Notes: generated by a model not told the origin, from the letters alone. A DNA stretch of 64,000 nt from Aeromonas sanarellii (GCF_000820085.1 NZ_CDBN01000039.1:25799-89798), one strand, 5' to 3'; counted from the first letter of the stretch, positions 8,750 through 18,733 are shown. Numbers and translations are program-made.

Positions 8750-9763
8750 TTACCGCTGCGCGTTATAATAGTTTTTATACCATTCGACAAAGGCCTGAAC
8801 CCCTTTTTCAACAGACATGACAGGACGATACCCTGTCGCTTCGAAGAAATCTTCCGTGTCGGCCCAGGTGGCATACACATCACCGGCCTGCATTGGCAAC
8901 ATATTTTTGATGGCTTCAATGCCCAACGCCTTTTCCAGGGCATCGATAAAGTCCATCAATTTGACTGGACTGCCATTACCGATATTGAAGATACGATAAG
9001 GGGCGCTGCTGTCAGCGGGTGAACCTTTCTCTGACTGCCAGTCAGGATTGGCAACCGGTACCACATCGGCAATGCGCAAGATACCCTCAACAATATCGTC
9101 GATATAGGTAAAGTCACGGCTCAACTGACCATTGTTATACACATCGATTGGCTGGCCAGCCAGCATGGCTTTGGTGAACTTGAACAGCGCCATGTCAGGG
9201 CGACCCCATGGACCATAGACGGTGAAAAAGCGCAGGCCTGTGGTTGGAATGCCGTACAGATGGGAATAAGTGTGCGCCATCAGCTCATTGGCCTTTTTCG
9301 AAGCGGCATAGAGTGAGACGGGGTGATCGACGGCATCTTGAGTGGCAAACGGCATTTTGCCGTTCATGCCATACACAGAACTGGAAGAAGCATAGACCAG
9401 ATGTTTGACACCGTTGTGACGGCACCCTTCCAAGATGGCCAAATGCCCTGCCAGGTTGCTGTCAGCATAGGCAAAGGGATTCTCCAAGGAGTAACGCACA
9501 CCGGCCTGCGCAGCCAGATGAATGACCCGTTCAAATTGCTCCTTGGCAAACAACTCGGCCATTCCTGCCCGATCGGCCAGATCAAGTTTGCGAAAATCAA
9601 AATTGGCTTCACCCGCCAGCCGAGCGAGGCGGTTCTCTTTTAACGAGACTTCGTAATAATCATTCAGGTTATCGATGCCAATAACGGTATGACCCTGTTG
9701 GCAGAGCCGCTGACTGACGGCGCTGCCAATAAATCCTGCCGCTCCCGTAACTAAATATTTCAC
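8750..9763 (-). CDS. UDP-glucuronate 4-epimerase (NAD-dependent SDR)
   Basis: The protein of 337 aa is an extended SDR with GAAGFIGS at residues 7-14, SSSSVYG and the catalytic Y-x3-K (YAASKKANE). FFTVYGPWGRPDMALFKFTKA is the signature of the CapI/Gla/LspL group that converts UDP-GlcA to UDP-GalA. The start is a GTG at 9763 with an AAGGAGAG ribosome site, not the in-frame ATG 24 nt upstream. It is placed directly before ugd, which makes its substrate. A UDP-GlcNAc 4-epimerase role is possible but less likely given that neighbour. Confidence 0.88.
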   Translation of the reverse strand: MKYLVTGAAGFIGSAVSQRLCQQGHTVIGIDNLNDYYEVSLKENRLARLAGEANFDFRKLDLADRAGMAELFAKEQFERVIHLAAQAGVRYSLENPFAYADSNLAGHLAILEGCRHNGVKHLVYASSSSVYGMNGKMPFATQDAVDHPVSLYAASKKANELMAHTYSHLYGIPTTGLRFFTVYGPWGRPDMALFKFTKAMLAGQPIDVYNNGQLSRDFTYIDDIVEGILRIADVVPVANPDWQSEKGSPADSSAPYRIFNIGNGSPVKLMDFIDALEKALGIEAIKNMLPMQAGDVYATWADTEDFFEATGYRPVMSVEKGVQAFVEWYKNYYNAQR

Positions 9764-9789
9764 AAATCTCTCCTTATGCGCCACCAAAA

Positions 9790-10899
9790 TTACAATGTTT
9801 TAATTAGATCTATGTATTTATTAATAACTATTTTTTCATCAAATTCTTTTTCAATCTTATCACGACTTTTCTTTCCCATATTCAGCCGTAGACCATGCCC
9901 CATAGCAATGATTTTTTCTAATGCATCGACAAGACTCACAGTACTGCGTGGCTCACATAAAAAGCCATTAATACCATCATCAACAGTTTCTCTGCATCCG
10001 ACATTATTCGTCGTTACAATGGGTTTTCCCATAGCTCCTGCTTCAAGTAATGATTTAGGCACGCCCTCTCGATAAAATGAGGGTAATACCATACAATCAG
10101 CCTTAGCTATTTCGTTCTCAACCTTATCCGTTGTGCCTAAATAATTAATTATACCTTCATCAACCCAAGCTTGCATTTCTGCTTTAGAGACAGCAGATGG
10201 ATTATTTACATCCAAAAAACCTAGCAATGAAAATTCAACGCGAAGGCCATACTTTCTCTTTAGAATTCTCGCTGCTTCTACATAATGGATAATTCCTTTT
10301 TCATATAGCATCCTTGCAATCAATAAAAAACGAGTAACGCCATCATCAACTGTAGGGGTGATAGAAAAACGTGACAGGTCAGCACCTGAGCCAGGTAAGC
10401 GATCGGCAAGCTCAGCTCTTACTATACCGATATTAATAAAAAGGGCTCTGTCATCTTCATTTTGGAAAAATACTTTATGCGCATAACACTGGCTAACCTT
10501 GTATAGCATACGTGCAATTTTGGACGTCAATGTTTCATTGACAAACAATGTCCCAAGACCCGCAATATTATTGATAGATTTAGTTCCACTGATTTTTGCA
10601 GCTAAAGCACCATAGATATTATTTTTTGGTGTAAAATTAAGAACAATATCAACTCTGTGTTTGTAAAACGCTTTAATGAGTGAGTATAGAGTTTTTATAT
10701 CCTTAATTGGATTGGTACCACTTTGATCTATATCAACATGAATAAACCTAGCGCCTAGGTCTTCTAATTTAGTTGCATAGGTATCATGTGGTGCTATTGC
10801 AATAACTTGGTAATCTAGCTCAATAAGAGCAGTAATGGTGTTTTTTCTAAAGTTATATAAATACCAACTAGTGTTGGCTGATATGGCTATTGTTTTCAC
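9790..10899 (-). CDS. GT4-family glycosyltransferase (PglA/CapM-like)
   Basis: A 369-aa GT-B fold glycosyltransferase. The N-terminus (KTIAISANTSWYLYNFRKN) and the middle (NNIAGLGTLF) match the CapM/PglA branch, and the C-terminal donor-binding region has PSFYREGVPKSLLEAGAMGKPIV with the E-x7-E motif. It would add one sugar of the cluster B repeat unit on the inner face of the cytoplasmic membrane. I place the start at a GTG at 10899, 20 nt after the previous stop and with AGG upstream; an ATG at 10932 overlapping the previous gene is the alternative. Donor and linkage cannot be read from the sequence. Confidence 0.85.
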   Translation of the reverse strand: MKTIAISANTSWYLYNFRKNTITALIELDYQVIAIAPHDTYATKLEDLGARFIHVDIDQSGTNPIKDIKTLYSLIKAFYKHRVDIVLNFTPKNNIYGALAAKISGTKSINNIAGLGTLFVNETLTSKIARMLYKVSQCYAHKVFFQNEDDRALFINIGIVRAELADRLPGSGADLSRFSITPTVDDGVTRFLLIARMLYEKGIIHYVEAARILKRKYGLRVEFSLLGFLDVNNPSAVSKAEMQAWVDEGIINYLGTTDKVENEIAKADCMVLPSFYREGVPKSLLEAGAMGKPIVTTNNVGCRETVDDGINGFLCEPRSTVSLVDALEKIIAMGHGLRLNMGKKSRDKIEKEFDEKIVINKYIDLIKTL

Positions 10900-10918
10900 A
10901 TCTATACCTGATAGCAGT

Positions 10919-11806
10919 TTATTTAAACTCATCCCAAAGCTTACCAAGCATGAAGTCAGCAGTTCTAGGGTATATAGGTTCCCAGCCACTGCCATGACAG
11001 AATGTCATTTCTCCAAAATAAACTCTATCATCAACACTATACATATCAACACGTACATATTTAAAATCTTTTGAAAGTACTTTTGCTAAATAAAGAAGCT
11101 CTTCTATATTAGATGGGAAAGTGAAGTTAATATCAACAGATTCATACTTGGGCTGAATAGAAAAACCAGCAGGCGTTAAGTCCTCATTGTAAATTGTACG
11201 TTTATGATTCCCAAATCTATCAACATCAACTTGGATATATACTTTTGTAGTGTCACTGCCATTAAAAATATGGATTTTGTAATCCGAAGGATAACAGCCA
11301 TCATTATGCTTTATTAATTCTTCAAAGATTATTTTTGGTGTTTCTATATCATAAAAATGCTCATCAACTATAACTCCCATCTTTATACCAAGGAAAGAGT
11401 TAAATGTATTGCATATTTCTGGCAGATTTAACTTTGATTTATCTTCTACTATTAGTACATTCTCTCCTCCACCACCATTACTAGTTTTAATCACGAATGA
11501 ATCAGGAAGATCATCGAAATCACATGGATCAATACGATCAACAGCCTTTAAAAGCTTGATGAGATACTTGGCGCCAATCATTTTTGAAACATATTCCCTG
11601 ACGGCATATTTATCTACATATTTTGAATACAACTCGGGAGCGGTGCTTATTTTCCTGTATATTATTTTCTCAGAAAATGAAACTGGCTTATCAGTGTTCA
11701 GTAAGTATCTGTGAGTAATAAAAAACCTTATTTTATTATACCATTTAACACCTAACAATAAACGTAAAGAATCCCTTAATATAAACTTGATTTTTTTTGG
11801 CATCAT
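10919..11806 (-). CDS. TupA-like ATP-grasp protein
   Basis: The 295-aa protein resembles the TupA-type ATP-grasp family found in polysaccharide clusters: an N-terminal helical part with KPVSFSEKIIYRK, then DSFVIKTSNGGGGENVLIVED (glycine-rich ATP-binding loop) and a C-terminal YVRVDMYSVDDRVYFGEMTFCHGSG carrying the metal-binding acidic residues. TupA itself is linked to teichuronopeptide synthesis, and members are thought to join amino acids or other groups to sugars. Its place among glycosyltransferases, in a cluster that makes uronic acids, fits amidation of a uronic acid with an amino acid, but this is inference. There is no signal peptide, so it should be cytosolic. Confidence 0.75.
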   Translation of the reverse strand: MMPKKIKFILRDSLRLLLGVKWYNKIRFFITHRYLLNTDKPVSFSEKIIYRKISTAPELYSKYVDKYAVREYVSKMIGAKYLIKLLKAVDRIDPCDFDDLPDSFVIKTSNGGGGENVLIVEDKSKLNLPEICNTFNSFLGIKMGVIVDEHFYDIETPKIIFEELIKHNDGCYPSDYKIHIFNGSDTTKVYIQVDVDRFGNHKRTIYNEDLTPAGFSIQPKYESVDINFTFPSNIEELLYLAKVLSKDFKYVRVDMYSVDDRVYFGEMTFCHGSGWEPIYPRTADFMLGKLWDEFK

Positions 11807-11831
11807 ATTCTTCTTATCTTTCAGCTTTTTA

Positions 11832-12995
11832 TTACAAAAATATTTTATCCAATTGCTCTCTCATTCTGGATTGAGAAAACATCCCGATAGTTTTTGCTTT
11901 ATCCGGTTTAAATAGACTCACGTTCTCAAATATCTCGAGTATTGCATTCGAGATAAAAACGGGATCTGATTCTTCAATTATTATACCATCACATTTATCT
12001 GAAATTATCTCACTTACACCTGGGGTATTAGTAGCTATTACAGGGACACCGACAGATAAAGCTTCGATAAGTACAGTAGGTAATGCTTCACTCGATCTTA
12101 TGGTTTGTAAATTATCACCAAGCTGTATCTTCTGTTCAATTACACTAGGAAAAACCAAAAGGTCACTATTCGCAATCTCCTGTCTAGAATGACAAGTCCA
12201 ACCTTTGAAATGAATTTCTGTTTTCTTGATTCTTGTAAGAAGAGAGTCTAATAGTTTTTTATATTCCAAACTACACTGTTCAAAAGCACCATATATATTC
12301 AAGCATAGATCATACGGTGTGGATTTTTTCTCTAGGAGAGTAACTGCCTGGATCAAATTATGCACCCCTTTATGTGGAAAGGGGGTTCCTAAAAATATCA
12401 GTTTCTTTATATTGGGATTTTTAGGTACAGAGCATCTAATTTCTTCATCAAATATAAAGCCATTATAGATTATGCACACTTTATCTGTATCAGAGAAACT
12501 TTTTGCTATTGCTTCAGATGGCACAATTATGCGTGAACATAGTGAGATAAGAAATTTTTTTAAAATTTGACTCTTAGGTAGCTCTGAGTGTAAATGCCAA
12601 ATTACCCTTACTCTAAATAGTCTTAAAAAGAGACAACTAAGGAGTAATCCTCTTGGATCATAGGTGTAAACATAACTGGGCCTTAACTTTATTATTTTTA
12701 CTAAAGAGTAAATATTACATATCAATACAGAAAATATAAAATAAGAAATGTTTATTACTGAAAGATTGCCAAAGAAATCACCAGACCCAAATATTTTTTT
12801 TAATAGTGATTCTATAGGGAGAACACCCGTCTTTTTATAATTTATAAAATTTCTCTCATAACTTCCGTTGCTGTCTCTGTGTATAACATATAAATCAAAC
12901 TTGGTATTCAAGTACTCCAATACATTTAAGCTAACCTTCTGAGCGCCTGCACACCCCCCAGAAAAAGGCTCTATAAACAGCAACCTACTTTTCAT
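11832..12995 (-). CDS. GT4-family glycosyltransferase
   Basis: This 387-aa GT-B protein begins with a typical glycine-rich acceptor loop (FIEPFSGGCAGAQKVSLNVLEYL), and its C-terminal half has KLIFLGTPFPHKGVHNLI and ALPTVLIEALSVGVPVIATNTPGVSEII, the donor-site motif of GT4 enzymes. It is one of three GT4 enzymes in cluster B. Its codon use is AT-rich like its neighbours. The transferred sugar is unknown. Confidence 0.85.
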   Translation of the reverse strand: MKSRLLFIEPFSGGCAGAQKVSLNVLEYLNTKFDLYVIHRDSNGSYERNFINYKKTGVLPIESLLKKIFGSGDFFGNLSVINISYFIFSVLICNIYSLVKIIKLRPSYVYTYDPRGLLLSCLFLRLFRVRVIWHLHSELPKSQILKKFLISLCSRIIVPSEAIAKSFSDTDKVCIIYNGFIFDEEIRCSVPKNPNIKKLIFLGTPFPHKGVHNLIQAVTLLEKKSTPYDLCLNIYGAFEQCSLEYKKLLDSLLTRIKKTEIHFKGWTCHSRQEIANSDLLVFPSVIEQKIQLGDNLQTIRSSEALPTVLIEALSVGVPVIATNTPGVSEIISDKCDGIIIEESDPVFISNAILEIFENVSLFKPDKAKTIGMFSQSRMREQLDKIFL

Positions 12996-13029
12996 TATTT
13001 CAGAAACCCTCTTTTAACTTTAACAATTA

Positions 13030-14094
13030 TTAATAACATGAAGAGTTAATAACATTTATTAATCTATCTTTGTGATCGTTATTAACCAATTCCGCATTTA
13101 TCTGGAAGTCACTTCTTAAGATATAAGCAACCTTAGAGGTGAAAATATCAAGATCAAATCGAGGTATCAGAAAACCATTTTTCTCGTTATCAATTATTTC
13201 TGAAGGGCCACTCTCACAATCAAAAGAAACTACTGGTGTACCACAGGCAATGGATTCAACTAAGACGTTGGGATACCCTTCATAATAAGATGTAAGAATA
13301 GTGACTCTAGCCCTATTATAAAGGGTTACCATATCGTTACATTTGTATTCATAAGTGTATTTAATTCCATATTCATCTAACTCATTCAAGAGTAAGCTTT
13401 GTAACTCACCAACACCAACAATATGAACATTAAAAGATGAAATGGTGGATTTCATTCTCTTTAATATTTCGATAAGATTGTCAATGCCTTTTTGCTGAGT
13501 TAATCGGCCGACGAACAATATATCAATATCCTTACATAGCTCAATTTTTCTAAACTTTGGGGCGATAGGGTTATAGATAACCTCGATTTTATCTAACGCA
13601 ATTGAATATGAATCTGACATTGATTGCTTCATCATATTACACTGCGCTATATATCCATCCATTTTATTATAAAAAAAACGCATCAGAAATTTTGTTATAT
13701 GACGCTTTAAGATATTTCCTTTTTTAGCATTCAAATCAAGTTTAAGATTGTTTACATTCCGAGCAATTATAGTTTTCTTTATAAAGATCACTCTCGTTAA
13801 AATGTATAATATAAGCGATATCTGATGATTAAATGCTATAAAAACATCTGTATCTTTAATCAACCTTGGGCATGAAAGAAGGGTTAAAAACGCAAAGACA
13901 CCATTCTTGGCATTTAGATTGATAATTTTTACACCTGCATCTAACTCATCTAGATAGCTTCTCTTTTTCTGGTTAAAAACCATGATTGATACGCTAAACC
14001 CCAGATCAGCCAATATATTAGCGTATGTAATACATACTCGCTCTGCGCCGCCAGTACCAAAAGTATCAATAAATAGAGTGATTTTTCTACGCAT
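13030..14094 (-). CDS. GT4-family glycosyltransferase
   Basis: A 354-aa GT-B glycosyltransferase with the N-terminal loop DTFGTGGAERVCITYANIL and the C-terminal LFVGRLTQQKGIDNLIEIL plus SYYEGYPNVLVESIACGTPVVSFDCESGPSEII, both classical GT4 signatures (E-x7-E). It lies between the polymerase gene and another GT4 gene in cluster B and should extend the lipid-linked repeat unit. The short C-terminus after the last motif is within the family range. Specificity is not visible. Confidence 0.87.
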   Translation of the reverse strand: MRRKITLFIDTFGTGGAERVCITYANILADLGFSVSIMVFNQKKRSYLDELDAGVKIINLNAKNGVFAFLTLLSCPRLIKDTDVFIAFNHQISLILYILTRVIFIKKTIIARNVNNLKLDLNAKKGNILKRHITKFLMRFFYNKMDGYIAQCNMMKQSMSDSYSIALDKIEVIYNPIAPKFRKIELCKDIDILFVGRLTQQKGIDNLIEILKRMKSTISSFNVHIVGVGELQSLLLNELDEYGIKYTYEYKCNDMVTLYNRARVTILTSYYEGYPNVLVESIACGTPVVSFDCESGPSEIIDNEKNGFLIPRFDLDIFTSKVAYILRSDFQINAELVNNDHKDRLINVINSSCY

Positions 14095-14142
14095 AGAATC
14101 AGTCGCCTGAAATTTATATATTATGTGATATGCCTTAAATAG

Positions 14143-15591
14143 CTATTTTCTAAACCGTCTTGAAAGAACGTTATTAATAACAAGAAACAGCCAGACCATG
14201 AATATAATGGAAAGCTCTAAAAATATTGACGATCTAGAAAGGTATAGAGACTTAGAGTAAAAGACGAAAAATGAAACAACGCCTATATTTAAATATGAAA
14301 CGTCCCCTCTATTAAATCTCGTCTCATTAAAACCTATAAATAAACCAAAAATGAACATCCCCAAAAAAACACCTGTAATGCCAAAATCTAAATAAAGATC
14401 CGCTGTAATAGATGTACCATCACCATATGTCTGGTTATCACCCTGAATCAAATATGAGATAAATTCCGCTGTGGAAAGATAATTATCATCACCGTTCTCA
14501 ACAATACTGTTTATAACGCCCTGCATACCAGGGATAATGCCGGAAATTCTTTTTAACGCGTAGATCCCATATCTAAAATCGAAGTTATTTGGAACATTAT
14601 TCAACGAATGGTTTAATGTTCTGCCTGACTGAGCAAGTTCAATAAAACTATCACCAGGAACCGTCTCCTCATACCATCGACTATTTTCTTTTTTTCCACT
14701 TAGGGAAACCACAAACTGCTCATAATAAGTCAATGATTTATCTTTACTTTGTCTAACCTCACCAACAATTGTTAAGAAAAACGATGCTGTAATTAATATA
14801 AAAATCAGCTTAACAAGCCCAATTTTCTTGTTTTTATACACATAAGCCGATGCAAAAAGCAAACCGTAGGCTATTATAACACCGCGATCACCAATATAGA
14901 GTGAAAAACCTAAATGCCATGTTATAATTAATAATAACGGAAGTCCAAAGAAGCGAACATACCGATACAAACTTAACTGTTCTTTTGAAAGAAAAATATT
15001 AGTTAATTTTACAATGATTGCAGCAGTTAAGGACGCGTTAAATAACTTAAGAAAGTAATTTGAAATAGGCATAGCATCCGCAGCATAATATACACCTGAC
15101 CGATATGAACCGGCAGTTGAGAAAAATGCCGCATAAGATACATAGATAATAATTACTAATAGGAATATAGAGTTAGTTTCTTTTTTTAATGAAACGTTGG
15201 TTTTTTTATAGTTAAAAAAACCAGCGTATATATTGCCAATCATATATAATATGATTGCTACAACAGATACAACGAGAGATAAGTTTTCAATTTTTGGATC
15301 GGACCAGTATTGTTTATATGACCATGCAGGCAAATAATACCCTACATGTTGTAACAATATGATTTGAAAATAAACTATAAAGTACCCAGATATAAATATC
15401 ACATTAAATGAAAGCCAATTTCCATTTATATTTGAGATTTTGAAAAATAAAAGTGCTGCAATAAACACTAAAGCTAACAGAAGTCGCTGATAGTTTAAAT
15501 CAACATCAATAGGAATGAAGAAAAATGCAATAAAAGATACGGCAAGAATTGCATGCAACGTAAGCAAGGGAATTGTTATTTTAGATGTCAT
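14143..15591 (-). CDS. wzy: Wzy-type repeat-unit polymerase of cluster B
   Basis: The 482-aa integral membrane protein has about a dozen hydrophobic segments and a large periplasmic loop (from about residue 285 to 400) that includes GQSGRTL-like polar residues and NVPNNFDFRYGIYAL. The sequence GTSITADLYLDFGITGVFLGMFIFG before the last TMs is typical of the Wzy/OatA-like polymerase group. Wzy enzymes join undecaprenyl-linked repeat units in the periplasm. No other gene in cluster B can fill this role and wzx is two genes upstream. Very AT-rich, as usual for wzy. Confidence 0.82.
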   Translation of the reverse strand: MTSKITIPLLTLHAILAVSFIAFFFIPIDVDLNYQRLLLALVFIAALLFFKISNINGNWLSFNVIFISGYFIVYFQIILLQHVGYYLPAWSYKQYWSDPKIENLSLVVSVVAIILYMIGNIYAGFFNYKKTNVSLKKETNSIFLLVIIIYVSYAAFFSTAGSYRSGVYYAADAMPISNYFLKLFNASLTAAIIVKLTNIFLSKEQLSLYRYVRFFGLPLLLIITWHLGFSLYIGDRGVIIAYGLLFASAYVYKNKKIGLVKLIFILITASFFLTIVGEVRQSKDKSLTYYEQFVVSLSGKKENSRWYEETVPGDSFIELAQSGRTLNHSLNNVPNNFDFRYGIYALKRISGIIPGMQGVINSIVENGDDNYLSTAEFISYLIQGDNQTYGDGTSITADLYLDFGITGVFLGMFIFGLFIGFNETRFNRGDVSYLNIGVVSFFVFYSKSLYLSRSSIFLELSIIFMVWLFLVINNVLSRRFRK

Positions 15592-15616
15592 ATGAATGAA
15601 TTAACCAATAATTGTT

Positions 15617-16144
15617 TTATATGAGATTAGTTTTATTGCTCTCTAATAAAGTTTCTTTCTGTTTATGATTTAGATTCTTTGTAAGCAAAACTCTAGGCAG
15701 ATTTTTCTCTTTATATTGCTCTATTGTCATTATTTTCTTCACAGGAACACCAGCATAGACATACCCACCCTCAAGCTCACCACGAACAATAGAGCCAGCC
15801 CCCACAATAACATTATCACCAATACAACTGTTGGGGAGAACGATTACATCACAACCTAAGAATACATTCTTTCCTATACTTATACGTCCAAATAGATCTG
15901 CACTCTTTAGCTCTGGATAAAGATTTCTCAATACATTAACAGACCCATCATGGGTAACAAATTTAATGCCTGTTGAACAGTAGAAGTCATCGCCTAGGGT
16001 AATTAAGTATGGCTCACTACCAAAATCGACTGTTTTATTTAACTTACAATTCTTCCCCAGCTTAACACCTCTTAGCTCAGCAAGCTTATTGGCGGACAGG
16101 AATATTTTTTGAATCCTACGATAGAAACTACTTATTAATGACAT
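15617..16144 (-). CDS. Hexapeptide-repeat acyltransferase (WbbJ-like)
   Basis: A 175-aa left-handed beta-helix acyltransferase. Imperfect hexapeptide repeats (ISIGKNVFLGCDVIVLPNSCIGDNVIVGAGSIV) fill the middle and the end has the usual YVYAGVPVKKI. The likely catalytic His is in KFVTHDGSV. It probably O-acetylates a sugar of the cluster B repeat unit in the cytosol, with acetyl-CoA as donor. It starts five nt downstream of wzx. It could instead be an N-acetyltransferase for an amino sugar, but no aminotransferase gene lies in cluster B. Confidence 0.82.
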   Translation of the reverse strand: MSLISSFYRRIQKIFLSANKLAELRGVKLGKNCKLNKTVDFGSEPYLITLGDDFYCSTGIKFVTHDGSVNVLRNLYPELKSADLFGRISIGKNVFLGCDVIVLPNSCIGDNVIVGAGSIVRGELEGGYVYAGVPVKKIMTIEQYKEKNLPRVLLTKNLNHKQKETLLESNKTNLI

Positions 16145-16148
16145 GATA

Positions 16149-17384
16149 TCACCTGAAAAATATGATTCTGTTCACATATAACTGCATTATAAAATGGGCT
16201 ATTTGAACAATTAAGAAGCAGATCGCTAATCCGATAGCATCATATTCAATAACCAATGGATAGACGATAATCAAGTTAAGCAGCACAGTAAAAAATGTGA
16301 TCCTTGATAAGACCGCACTTCTGTTCTCAATAATCAATACTGTTGATAGAACGCTACCGACTGAAAACAATAAGCACAGTGAAAATATTGCAAGCATATC
16401 CTGCATATATTGACTGCTTTCTTTCATCAGCATTATTAAAATATAGTTTTTAGATAGATATAACAACAATGATGAGGCAACCAAAACAATAAGAAAGATA
16501 ATAAAGAATTGTTTTATTTTTTTATTATATTCTACCGCATTATTTAACCTTAAACGAGATAAATATGGAAATACTGCTTGTATTAGCGGGTTAAGCATCT
16601 CTCTTATGGCCATATATATCTTTTCAGCTACAGCATAGTAGCCTACCATGATAGGTGATGATAATAATCCTAGTAGAACTACATTAAACCTAGTATAAAA
16701 AAGAACAGAAAACTTTGATAAAAAAATATGCCAAGAAGCTCTCAATGTAGAAATAACACGTCGATAGTTAGGCGCATGAAACTCAATGTTAAACTTTTTC
16801 ATTGCCCATGAGAAAGAAACTAATGACGAGATTAACGCAACACTGCCTTCAATAAGTGGTATGTATAATGTATCGTCACTAGAGTTAACAAACAACATTG
16901 TCAACCCAACAAATATAAATCGACTGGATAACTTTAGTACGGTTATAGCTTTCATTCTCTGCACACCTTGATATAACCATATAGGAAAAAATACATCCGC
17001 AAAGGCTAAAATAAACAAGGCAAACAGAAGACTTTTCAATTCATGAAACTGAGGTATAAGTAGAGTCAGACTGACTAAAAGCGCAAAGCAAATCAGGGAA
17101 AGAAGTATCTTAGCATAGATTATCTCTTGGAAGATCTTACCAACCTCTTTGAGGTCATCAGATACTTCTGCAATGGCTTTAGTTCCACTTAAGTCGAATC
17201 CATATGATACGATTGCTCTAAAAAACATTATAATTGCAGTCGCGAAGCTTAGAACTCCGAACTCTTTCACTCCAATCTTAATAATTAGATATGGAGTGAG
17301 CACAAGTGGCACTATGTAGTTACCTACTTGCAATAAAGCCAATGATACAAAATTTATAATTACATTTCTATAATTAGAATTCAT
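16149..17384 (-). CDS. wzx: Wzx-type repeat-unit flippase of cluster B
   Basis: The 411-aa protein has about twelve hydrophobic segments across its whole length and the N-terminal pattern of the polysaccharide transporter family (GNYIVPLVLTPYLIIKIGVKEFGVLSFATAI). It should move the undecaprenyl-diphosphate-linked repeat unit across the inner membrane. It lies directly after wecA (97 nt gap) and before the acyltransferase. A second, unrelated-looking wzx belongs to cluster A at 29332-30582, so each cluster has its own flippase. Confidence 0.9.
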   Translation of the reverse strand: MNSNYRNVIINFVSLALLQVGNYIVPLVLTPYLIIKIGVKEFGVLSFATAIIMFFRAIVSYGFDLSGTKAIAEVSDDLKEVGKIFQEIIYAKILLSLICFALLVSLTLLIPQFHELKSLLFALFILAFADVFFPIWLYQGVQRMKAITVLKLSSRFIFVGLTMLFVNSSDDTLYIPLIEGSVALISSLVSFSWAMKKFNIEFHAPNYRRVISTLRASWHIFLSKFSVLFYTRFNVVLLGLLSSPIMVGYYAVAEKIYMAIREMLNPLIQAVFPYLSRLRLNNAVEYNKKIKQFFIIFLIVLVASSLLLYLSKNYILIMLMKESSQYMQDMLAIFSLCLLFSVGSVLSTVLIIENRSAVLSRITFFTVLLNLIIVYPLVIEYDAIGLAICFLIVQIAHFIMQLYVNRIIFFR

Positions 17385-17481
17385 GCATCATCCCAACAAT
17401 AATTTGAACACAAAAATCAATACTTATTAAATAAGCTTTAATTTCAAATGACATATCAATTCCAATTATAAATTGTACATC

Positions 17482-18561
17482 TTAATTTTTTTTAATCTTA
17501 TTAATATCTACTTCCAAATGTTTCATATTCTTAACCCACTTTCCCAACTTCCATGCATGTGACAAACAGTAGGAATAGGCAGCAAACAGCAGCAGATAGA
17601 GTGCCATCATCAGCCATTCAGGCAATTGGGCCTGTTCGGAGAAAATGCCAAAGAAGACGATGCCCAGATTGGCCACCACAATCAATAGCAGGGCCTCGCG
17701 GGAGGTAAAGCCGGCATGAAGCAGAATATGGTGCAGGTGATTGCGATCAGGGCGCAGGGGGGATTGGCCTTTACGAATGCGACGGATCATGATGCCCACC
17801 ATGTCCATCAACGGCAGGCCGATCAGCCAGAGGGCGGTCACGGGTCGAAAGGCAGGTTCCAGATCATGATGTTGTGAACCGAACAGCACCAGATAACCGA
17901 TGACAAAACCCAGGAACATGGAGCCGGCATCACCCAGGAATATTTTTCGCTTGAAGGGGGGAATGTTGAGATTAACCAGCAGATAGGGCACCAGGGCAAT
18001 GGTGATAACCAGGCAGAGTTGAGCCATGTCAGGCATGGTGTTGGCAAACAGTATGGAGAGTCCGACCAGCGAGATGCCAGCCATGCTGCCTGCAAGACCA
18101 TCGATGCCATCCATCATGTTATAGGCATTGATGGCGGCGCAGACCGCGACAATGGCGACCAGCAGATCAACATACGGGATGGTGAGATTGCCGCCCCCCA
18201 GCACATTACCAAACTGATGCAGGCTGATGTCGGTCGAGAGGCAGAGCACCAGTATCAGGAAGGCTTGCAGGCTAAGCCGGATCCAAGGCGAGATATCTTT
18301 GGCATCATCAATGGCACCAATCATCATCATGCAACCGGCACAGATCAACATGATGATGATCGAGCTTTGCAAGGGAATGGTGAAGAAGACGCTGAGGTAA
18401 ACCCCCAGGCACACCGCAATGCCTCCAATCAGAGGGACTGCGCCAACGTGTTGTTTACGTTGATTAGGTAAATCAACAAGTTGCAATTTAGCTGACAATG
18501 GGCGCAAGCAAGCGATAGCCAGCGCGGTTCCAAAGAACGCAACCAGACCAGACGTTTCCAT
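17482..18561 (-). CDS. wecA: WecA: undecaprenyl-phosphate GlcNAc-1-phosphate transferase
   Basis: A 359-aa polytopic membrane protein of the PNPT family. It shows the key motifs GAIDDAKD, NAYNMMDGIDGLAG, FLGDAGSMFLG and the His-rich LRPDRNHLHHI in cytoplasmic loops. It transfers HexNAc-1-phosphate to undecaprenyl phosphate, starting the repeat unit of cluster B. It is the first gene after the JUMPstart element at 18696-18733, with an AGGGA ribosome site before the ATG. Its GC content is higher than the genes downstream, suggesting it belongs to the conserved frame rather than the exchanged cassette. Confidence 0.95.
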   Translation of the reverse strand: METSGLVAFFGTALAIACLRPLSAKLQLVDLPNQRKQHVGAVPLIGGIAVCLGVYLSVFFTIPLQSSIIIMLICAGCMMMIGAIDDAKDISPWIRLSLQAFLILVLCLSTDISLHQFGNVLGGGNLTIPYVDLLVAIVAVCAAINAYNMMDGIDGLAGSMAGISLVGLSILFANTMPDMAQLCLVITIALVPYLLVNLNIPPFKRKIFLGDAGSMFLGFVIGYLVLFGSQHHDLEPAFRPVTALWLIGLPLMDMVGIMIRRIRKGQSPLRPDRNHLHHILLHAGFTSREALLLIVVANLGIVFFGIFSEQAQLPEWLMMALYLLLFAAYSYCLSHAWKLGKWVKNMKHLEVDINKIKKN

Positions 18562-18695
18562 TTTTTTATCCCTAAAAAATATCAGGTTCGCTTCGATGAC
18601 GACCTGCTTTTAATTTGCCTAACGGCAGCCAGCATTTATTAAATGACAATCTAGACCGTAACAACCAATAGGAAGCCGACTCAACAAACAATAAA

Positions 18696-18733
18696 GTGGC
18701 TACCGCCCCTGAGTTACAGCTCCCAGTGTGCTC
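18696..18733 (-). promoter_or_regulatory. JUMPstart/ops element of cluster B (RfaH target)
   Basis: On the minus strand the segment reads CTGGGAGCTGTAACTC then AGGGGCGGTAGCC, matching the JUMPstart sequence with the ops core GGCGGTAGC. RfaH is recruited to RNA polymerase at ops and allows long polysaccharide operons to be transcribed to their end. It sits 135 nt upstream of wecA. Its 27-bp core (18699-18725) is identical to the element before rmlB at 34750-34776. Confidence 0.9.
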
